The notes under the pieces: model-generated | Told to the model about the DNA's origin: nothing | Databases searched by the model: none | Seen by the model: only the letters and a program-made list of their open reading frames with translations | Assembly: GCA_018700655.1 (NCBI GenBank) | Contig: JABIUG010000012.1 | Coordinates: 1-9,303 of the forward strand | Direction of reading: 5' to 3' | Origin: Rhodospirillaceae bacterium | GTDB lineage: Bacteria > Pseudomonadota > Alphaproteobacteria > SP197 | Length of the DNA stretch: 9,303 bases | Position numbers and translations under genes: made by a program | Shown: positions 5,147-9,303 of the stretch, piece after piece | Layout: the number at the start of each line of letters is the position of its first letter | Position numbering within the stretch: the stretch's first letter is position 1

Positions 5147-5157
5147 GCGACGCACAA
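5143..5157. promoter_or_regulatory. 15-bp perfect palindrome, candidate operator for the MaoC gene
   Basis: TTGTGCG-A-CGCACAA is a perfect inverted repeat with a 1-nt centre. It covers most of the -10 box and the expected transcription start, the place a repressor would bind. Its TGCG...CGCA core recalls the TGC/GCA-type sites of the PHA regulator PhaR in alphaproteobacteria, but I cannot confirm that identity. Confidence 0.45.
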
Positions 5158-5215
5158 ATTCAGATGCGGCCCGCTGTAAGGCGGCCGCCAGCCCCAGATG
5201 TGCGGAGAACACCCC

Positions 5216-5641
5216 ATGGATACTGCAACCCACGACCGGCTTTCCGAATTTTCCGTCGGCCAGTCCGATAGTTATGCCCGGACCGTGACCAATGCCGATA
5301 TTGTCCTGTTTGCCGGTGTTTCGGGCGATGACAATCCGGTCCATCTCAACGATGAATTTGCTTCGGCCACCATGTTCAAGGGCCGCATCGCCCACGGCAT
5401 GCTCGGTGCCAGCTACATCTCGACCGTGATCGGTACGCGCCTGCCCGGACCGGGCTCGATCTACATGGGCCAGTCGCTGAAGTTTCTGGCGCCGGTGCGC
5501 ATCGGCGACACCGTGACGGCAACCGTCACAATCACCGCGATCGACGAAGCCAAGCGCCGCCTGACCCTGGAGACGGTCTGCACCGTCAAAGGCAAGAACG
5601 TGATCGAAGGCGAAGCCAGGGTGATGTTGCCGAAGCCGTGA
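5216..5641 (+). CDS. MaoC-family (R)-specific enoyl-CoA hydratase
   Basis: A 141-aa single hot-dog-fold hydratase, similar in size to PhaJ. The hydratase-2 motif is clear: FAGVSGDDNPVHLNDEFA, with the catalytic pair D38 and H43 spaced as in Aeromonas PhaJ (D31/H36), followed by GRIAHGMLGASYIS. Enzymes of this type add water to trans-2-enoyl-CoA to give (R)-3-hydroxyacyl-CoA. That product can feed polyhydroxyalkanoate synthesis or other acyl-CoA routes; the chain-length preference cannot be read here. I chose the ATG at 5216 because GGAGAA (5204-5209) lies 7-8 nt upstream; an in-frame ATG at 5198 would sit on that ribosome-binding site. The gene has its own promoter region with a palindromic operator candidate and is followed by the long repeat element, not by another co-transcribed gene. 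Confidence 0.9.
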   Translation: MDTATHDRLSEFSVGQSDSYARTVTNADIVLFAGVSGDDNPVHLNDEFASATMFKGRIAHGMLGASYISTVIGTRLPGPGSIYMGQSLKFLAPVRIGDTVTATVTITAIDEAKRRLTLETVCTVKGKNVIEGEARVMLPKP

Positions 5642-5658
5642 AGGCAGCTTCGTTGTTT

Positions 5659-6056
5659 GTCTAGCCTCAAGCGTCGGCACTCGCTTTTGTTTGTGTGGCC
5701 TCAGGCGCCGGCTCTCGCTCCGCTCGTTTGGCTAACGCCGCTAACGCGGTGGGCTCGCGGTCGCTCGCCGTCGGCCCGCTGGGCCTCCCGCTCTAACCAC
5801 CATTTGGGTGTCATCCCGGACAAGGGAGCGGAGCGGACGCGATCCGGGATCGCGATCAGGCACCGCAGATAGCTTTGTGCCGCTCGAGGCCCCGGCTCTT
5901 CCGTTGGTCGGCCGGGGTGACACAGTTGTTGAGGCTAACGCAGAACCACCCCAGGTGTCGCATATGGCGGGAGGCCCAGCGGGCCGACTGCGAGCCCGCG
6001 CCGACGGCGCGTAATCCGAGAGAGCGGAGCGAACGCCGGCGCCTGAGGCTAAAGAC
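5659..6056. repeat. Composite intergenic inverted-repeat element, full copy
   Basis: The ~460-nt gap between the MaoC gene and ribF is filled by nested inverted repeats. The outer arms match perfectly over 15 bp (5698-5712 with 6035-6049, GCCTCAGGCGCCGGC). The middle arms match perfectly over 22 bp (5770-5791 with 5967-5988). The inner arms match 11 of 12 bp (5808-5819 with 5912-5923, GTGTCATCCCGG). The ends read GTCT (5659-5662) and AGAC (6053-6056). The left tip is doubled: AGCCTCAAGCGTCGGCACTC at 5663 resembles GGCCTCAGGCGCCGGCTCTC at 5697. The whole stretch can fold as one long branched hairpin. No convincing protein is encoded. A related partial copy lies at 7151-7376. It resembles dispersed alphaproteobacterial palindromic or MITE-like elements; mobility is not shown. 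Confidence 0.75.
5808..5860 (+). repeat. Palindromic core repeat, copy 1 (ATCCCGGA...TCCGGGAT)
   Basis: ATCCCGGA (5813-5820) and TCCGGGAT (5843-5850) form an 8-bp inverted repeat around a purine-rich loop. The 53-nt unit recurs inverted at 7151-7202, with about 44 of 53 positions matching and one gap. Palindromes starting TCATCCCGGACAAG are a common intergenic repeat in alphaproteobacterial genomes. A more diverged inverted relative ends at 5912-5923 (CCGGGGTGACAC). Confidence 0.7.
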
Positions 6057-6104
6057 AAAAAATCCCCATTCCGCGAAAGCCCGCTTTGGGCTAGGACACG
6101 GCCC

Positions 6105-7088
6105 ATGAGGATTCTTCGTCATCCCGTCCCTACGCCTGAAGCCCTGCGCGGCGCCGTTGTTGCGCTGGGCAACTTCGACGGCGTGCATCGTGGCCATCGC
6201 AGTGTGATCGAACACGCCCGTGCCCTGGCGGGTGATGCCGGGGCGCCATGCGGCGTGGTGACGTTCGAACCCCATCCCCGCAGTTTCTTCCAGGGTGCCG
6301 GCGCGCCCTTTCGCCTGACCCCGTTCCGACAGAAGGCGCGACTGATGGCCGGCCTTGGGCTCGACCTGATGGCAAACTTCACCTTTGACCCCGCACTGGC
6401 CGGTCATCTGGCCCAGGATTTTGTCGCGACCCATCTGCTCAGGGGCCTCGGCGTCAGCCATGTCGTGACCGGGCCGGGCTTTGTTTTCGGCAAGGGCAGG
6501 CGGGGCAACGGCACTGTGCTTGCACGCATGGCCGAGATGGAGCAGTTCGGTTATTCCCAAGCGCCGATCTATGCCCATCGCGGCACCAAGGTGTCATCCA
6601 CCGACATCCGTGTGCTGTTGCGCCGTGGCCAGGTCGATCAGGTCGCCGAACATCTCGGTCACGTCTGGGAGTTTGAGGGCCGCGTCCAGGCCGGCGAACA
6701 GCGCGGCCGCGAGATGGGTTTCCCCACCGCCAACCAGGCGCTCGACGGTTTGCTGCATCCAGGCCCCGGCATCTATGCCGTGCGTGCCGGCATCGTCGAC
6801 GGCAAAACCACCACCTGGCACGACGCCGCCGCCTATGTCGGCACCCGCCCGACCTTTGCGGGCGAGACCGTGTTGCTCGAGACCAACCTGTTTGATTTCT
6901 CCGGCGACCTCTACGGCAAACGCCTGCGGGTTTGTTTCGTCGAACGCGTACGCAAGGACATGACCTTCCGCGGCATGGACGCGCTTGCCATCCAGATGCA
7001 GGAAGATTGCGACAAGGCCCGCGTCGTCCTGGCCGGCCTCAAGGGCCGCTCCCCGCAAGCCTGCGGCACGGTGCCCGAGAAAGCCTAG
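6105..7088 (+). CDS. ribF: Bifunctional riboflavin kinase / FAD synthetase
   Basis: A 327-aa protein, close to the usual ~310 aa. The N-terminal nucleotidyltransferase domain carries LGNFDGVHRGH (residues 21-31), the ATP-binding motif of FAD synthetase, then TFEPHPRSFF and the STDIR motif. The C-terminal riboflavin kinase domain has GREMGFPTAN (201-210) and LETNLFDFSGDLYG with the likely catalytic E259. It phosphorylates riboflavin to FMN and adenylates FMN to FAD in the cytosol, an essential step in flavin cofactor supply. The start is the ATG at 6105, with AGGA at 6093-6096. It stands alone between two copies of the repeat element, so it is probably transcribed by itself; I saw no clear promoter. 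A short GTCTG/CAGAC hairpin (7095-7108) follows the stop but has no T-tract. Confidence 0.97.
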   Translation: MRILRHPVPTPEALRGAVVALGNFDGVHRGHRSVIEHARALAGDAGAPCGVVTFEPHPRSFFQGAGAPFRLTPFRQKARLMAGLGLDLMANFTFDPALAGHLAQDFVATHLLRGLGVSHVVTGPGFVFGKGRRGNGTVLARMAEMEQFGYSQAPIYAHRGTKVSSTDIRVLLRRGQVDQVAEHLGHVWEFEGRVQAGEQRGREMGFPTANQALDGLLHPGPGIYAVRAGIVDGKTTTWHDAAAYVGTRPTFAGETVLLETNLFDFSGDLYGKRLRVCFVERVRKDMTFRGMDALAIQMQEDCDKARVVLAGLKGRSPQACGTVPEKA

Positions 7089-7150
7089 GCCAGCGTCTGG
7101 AGTCAGACCGGCTAAGGCCACGCCGACCAGAAGCGACCATCGTTACCCTG

Positions 7151-7376
7151 CCTGATCGAGATCCTGGCTCTGCGCCGCTCCGCGCCTTGTCCGGGATGAC
7201 ACAAACTATTTTGGCCCGTGAAACTTGCGGTCAACGTCGTTTGCGTGATCGCATGGCTCCCTGCTCGGCGATTTGGTAGTGGGAGGCCCGCAAGGGCCGA
7301 CGGCGAGCAACTGCGAGCCCGTCGCGCATGCGGCGAAAGCCAAGTGCACGGAGTGCACGCCCGGCGACTGAGGGAG
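7151..7376. repeat. Second, partial copy of the composite intergenic element
   Basis: This stretch fills most of the gap between ribF and the M24 gene. Its first part (7151-7202, CCTGATCGAGATCC to TCCGGGATGACAC) is the reverse complement of the core at 5808-5860. Its second part (7281-7374) follows the right arm of the full copy (5969-6050) in the same orientation: GGGAGGCCC, GGGCCGAC, CTGCGAGCCCG and a CTGAGG end. The left arm is missing and the right arm has insertions, so the copy is degenerate. The end of the repeat (GACTGAGGGAG, 7366-7376) provides the Shine-Dalgarno sequence of the next gene. Confidence 0.65.
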
Positions 7377-7383
7377 AACAAAA

Positions 7384-8637
7384 GTGACAACCCAGATCTT
7401 CAAGGATGCGCGCAAGGCAACCTTCCTCAATCAGGAAGGAGCGGACAAACCGCTCAAGAGCCCGATCGCCGATAGCGTGGTGGAAGCCGCGCGCGCCTAT
7501 CGCATGGGCCGGCTGCGCCAGAAGATGGCAGAGCATGATTGCGCCGCCATGCTGCTTTATGATCCGATCAACATCCGCTACGCCTTTGAAGTCAGCAACA
7601 TGCAGGTCTGGACCGCGCATAATGCGGTGCGCTACGCCCTGCTGCTGGCCGATGGTCCCTCGGTGATGTTCGAGACCACCGCCGGCATGCCGCTGTGGGA
7701 GGGTGTCGATGCCGTCGATGAGCTGCGTGTCGCCACGCCCTGGCTCTACATGACGGCTGGTGGCCGCGCCGATGAATTCCTCAACCGGTGGGCCGATGAA
7801 ATCACCGATCTTGTCCGCACCCATGGCGGCGGTAACAAACGCATCGCGATCGACAAATGCGAACCCCCGGGGGCCTTTGCCCTGAAGGAGCGCGGCCTCG
7901 ACATCCAGGACGGCCTGGAACTGACCGAACGTGCGCGTTCGATCAAGTCAGCCGACGAGATCGCCCTGATGCGCTGGACCGTCCGGGTGTGCGAAGCCGC
8001 CATGGCGCGGATCTACGAGAACTCCGTGCCCGGCAGGACCGAGCAGGAGTTGTGGGCCGAGATGTCCTATGAAAACGCCCGCTCGGGCGGCGAGTGGCTG
8101 GAAACTCGGCTGCTCGCCTGTGGCGCCAACACCAACCCCTGGTATCACGAGTGCGACGACACCGTGTGCCAGCTTGGCGAGATGATCTCGCTCGATACCG
8201 ATCTGATCGGCCCCTACGGCTATTGCGCCGATCTCTCGCGCTCCTGGACCTGCGGCTACACACCGATGACCAACAGCCAGCGGCGCATGTATGGCCAGGC
8301 ACTCGAACAGGTCACCCACAACACCGCACTGCTGCGCCCCGGCATGAGCTTTGCCGAATACAACGAAAAGTCCTGGCGCATCCCGCAAGCGAGCCAGGCC
8401 TACTCTTATGGCCTCGCACTCCACGGCGTCGGCATGGCCGACGAATGGCCCTGCGTCTACCTCCACCACATCAACGAGGAATCCGGCTACGAAGGCACCT
8501 TCGAAGAAGGCATGGTCGTCTGCGTCGAAAGCCTGATGGCCGAGGAAGGCACCGAAAGCATCAAGCTGGAAACCCAGGTGCTGATCACGGCTGATGGGCC
8601 GGAACGGCTCGATAGTTTTCCGTGGGAGGAGGTTTAA
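7384..8637 (+). CDS. M24-family enzyme, DddP-like (possible DMSP lyase or peptidase-fold hydrolase)
   Basis: A 417-aa two-domain creatinase/prolidase-fold protein. The N-terminal domain contains LLYDPINIRYAFEVSNMQVW, as in DddP. In the catalytic domain all M24 metal ligands are present: D271 and D273 (SLDTDLIG), D283 (YCADLSRSW), H347 (LHGVGMADEWP), E382 (VCVESL) and E396 (IKLETQV). Their spacing follows Roseovarius DddP as I recall it (D295, D297, D307, H371, E406, E421). Y342 and D353 sit where DddP has Y366 and its proposed catalytic base D377. DddP splits dimethylsulfoniopropionate to acrylate and dimethyl sulfide. The protein is shorter than DddP (~445 aa) at its N-terminus, and related M24 proteins of unknown activity share these residues, so lyase activity is only a possibility. 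The start is the GTG at 7384 with AGGGAG at 7371-7376, inside the end of the repeat. Confidence 0.85.
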   Translation: MTTQIFKDARKATFLNQEGADKPLKSPIADSVVEAARAYRMGRLRQKMAEHDCAAMLLYDPINIRYAFEVSNMQVWTAHNAVRYALLLADGPSVMFETTAGMPLWEGVDAVDELRVATPWLYMTAGGRADEFLNRWADEITDLVRTHGGGNKRIAIDKCEPPGAFALKERGLDIQDGLELTERARSIKSADEIALMRWTVRVCEAAMARIYENSVPGRTEQELWAEMSYENARSGGEWLETRLLACGANTNPWYHECDDTVCQLGEMISLDTDLIGPYGYCADLSRSWTCGYTPMTNSQRRMYGQALEQVTHNTALLRPGMSFAEYNEKSWRIPQASQAYSYGLALHGVGMADEWPCVYLHHINEESGYEGTFEEGMVVCVESLMAEEGTESIKLETQVLITADGPERLDSFPWEEV

Positions 8638-8957
8638 AGGTAATCCGATAAATGTAGGTCGAAAAGAGAGACGAACTCTATCGAGAATTGACCTGAGATA
8701 CCCGTAGCCTCTTAGTTTTTCTGAATTGCGCTAAATTCACTTACATCAAACAGGCTATGCTGTTTTGGGCAGTCGTAAGCAACGGTCTCCACAGTGAACT
8801 AAAGAGGCCCTTATTCGTAAATGTAGAGATCTACCCGTTTTTATGCGGCGTTGCTTTCCTCCATATATTCAGTGAGAAATCACATGTTAGAGACAGAAGT
8901 AAAAAAATACTCCCAGGGGATCTACACTTATCCAATATTGTGGAACAGGAACGAAAA
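8638..8957. other. AT-rich gap with no confident gene
   Basis: After the M24 stop codon the composition changes abruptly. I see no tRNA, attachment site, transposase remnant or clear terminator here. The downstream frame stays open back to an ATG at 8757, but that ATG has no properly spaced ribosome-binding site (CAGG only 2 nt away). A lone TTGACC at 8688-8693 has no good -10 partner. The stretch may hold the promoter of the AT-rich gene that follows. Confidence 0.5.
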
Positions 8958-9281
8958 ATGGAACTTTCTGTATTATCTAACATCATGATGGAATTTGGAC
9001 AAATCTACAAAATGGAAGTGGATGGAAAACAAATTCCGTTTGAAGGTAGTCCAGGGAACTATAAGATTGATGGAGTTAAGCATACACGACTCGTAATTAG
9101 TCGTTTTGGAAACAGTACATACGCGAAGCACACTCATGTAATTGAGAATGTTCGTTTTTTCAATGATCGAGAGAAACGGAAGTACATAGAGGTGGCAAGA
9201 GAGGCTCTGTTTTTCGCAGGATACAATTTCAAAGGTGATCATGATGTTCACTATTATTCTGAAATTTTGATCGAACCATAA
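8958..9281 (+). CDS. Unrecognised AT-rich gene, hypothetical protein
   Basis: A 107-aa soluble protein from the ATG at 8958, beginning MELSVLSNIMMEFGQIYKME and ending DVHYYSEILIEP. I recognise no domain. It has no signal peptide or membrane segment, is rich in Lys, Phe, Tyr and His, and looks like a mixed alpha/beta fold. I chose ATG 8958 because AGGA (8947-8950) lies 7 nt upstream; the open frame extends to an ATG at 8757, which would add 67 residues (starting MLFWAVVSNGLHSELKRPLF) but has poor initiation signals. The composition is alien: bases 9001-9060 hold 23 G/C out of 60, against 39 of 60 at 8041-8100 in the M24 gene. Codons such as AAA, ATT and AGA are frequent here and rare in neighbours. 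This points to horizontal acquisition, perhaps at the edge of an island outside the window. Confidence 0.55.
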   Translation: MELSVLSNIMMEFGQIYKMEVDGKQIPFEGSPGNYKIDGVKHTRLVISRFGNSTYAKHTHVIENVRFFNDREKRKYIEVAREALFFAGYNFKGDHDVHYYSEILIEP

Positions 9282-9303
9282 ATTGAGTTTCAGATTTCTC
9301 TAA

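Noticed and set aside
5181..5188. GCGGCCGC palindrome in the MaoC leader
   Set aside because: It is a short GC-rich palindrome expected by chance in DNA of this composition, with no link to promoter elements.
4943..5680. A 245-codon open frame on the minus strand
   Set aside because: It covers the end of the methyltransferase gene and all of the MaoC gene in antisense; no motif is recognisable in it.
5659..6056. CRISPR array or tandem repeat array
   Set aside because: The repeats are inverted and nested, not regularly spaced direct repeats with unique spacers.
5741..6578. Minus-strand open frames across the repeat element and the start of ribF
   Set aside because: They run through inverted repeats and antisense to ribF, and no domain is visible. 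They are products of high-GC repeat sequence.

Overview
The window is high-GC DNA with strong third-position codon bias, and the gene set points to an alphaproteobacterium. The evidence is a GcvA-type LysR regulator next to a DUF1127 protein, a lone Flp pilin, a Rhodobacter-type betaine-homocysteine methyltransferase, a MaoC hydratase close to ribF, and intergenic palindromes of the ATCCCGG...CCGGGAT type. A Rhodospirillales-like, possibly marine, lineage is my inference and is not proven. The last ~650 bases are AT-rich and unlike the rest.

Region 1-3417 is framed by two look-alike modules. In each, a LysR regulator on the minus strand is divergent from a small basic protein on the plus strand: LysR (partial, 1-188) with a DUF1127 protein (312-614), and LysR (2231-3142) with an unrecognised 43-aa protein (3286-3417). 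Both LysR genes have the same promoter layout, with a -10-like box only 6-7 nt before the ATG, which suggests leaderless mRNAs. Between the modules lies a translationally coupled pair, an IspD-like nucleotidyltransferase and a HAD-IIA phosphatase. Both are broken, the first by a 1-nt frameshift near position 762 and the second by an in-frame TGA at 1862-1864. The rest of each reading frame is well preserved, so the lesions are either recent or sequence errors.

Region 3418-5641 holds a terminator, an Flp-type pilin with its own promoter, a betaine-homocysteine methyltransferase preceded by a leader with two strong hairpins, and a MaoC-family enoyl-CoA hydratase. The hydratase promoter carries a 15-bp perfect palindrome.

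Region 5642-8637 holds ribF (FAD synthetase/riboflavin kinase), flanked on both sides by copies of one intergenic repeat family. The upstream copy is a ~400-bp nested inverted repeat. The downstream copy is partial, with its core inverted, and its end supplies the Shine-Dalgarno sequence of the next gene. That gene encodes an M24-fold enzyme resembling DddP, a DMSP lyase, with every key residue I can recall in place. The methyltransferase and the DddP-like enzyme could both bear on methylated osmolyte use, but nothing in the window proves this.

Region 8638-9303 is an AT-rich tail with one unrecognised gene, probably acquired by transfer. I saw no tRNA, rRNA, CRISPR array, transposase or phage gene.
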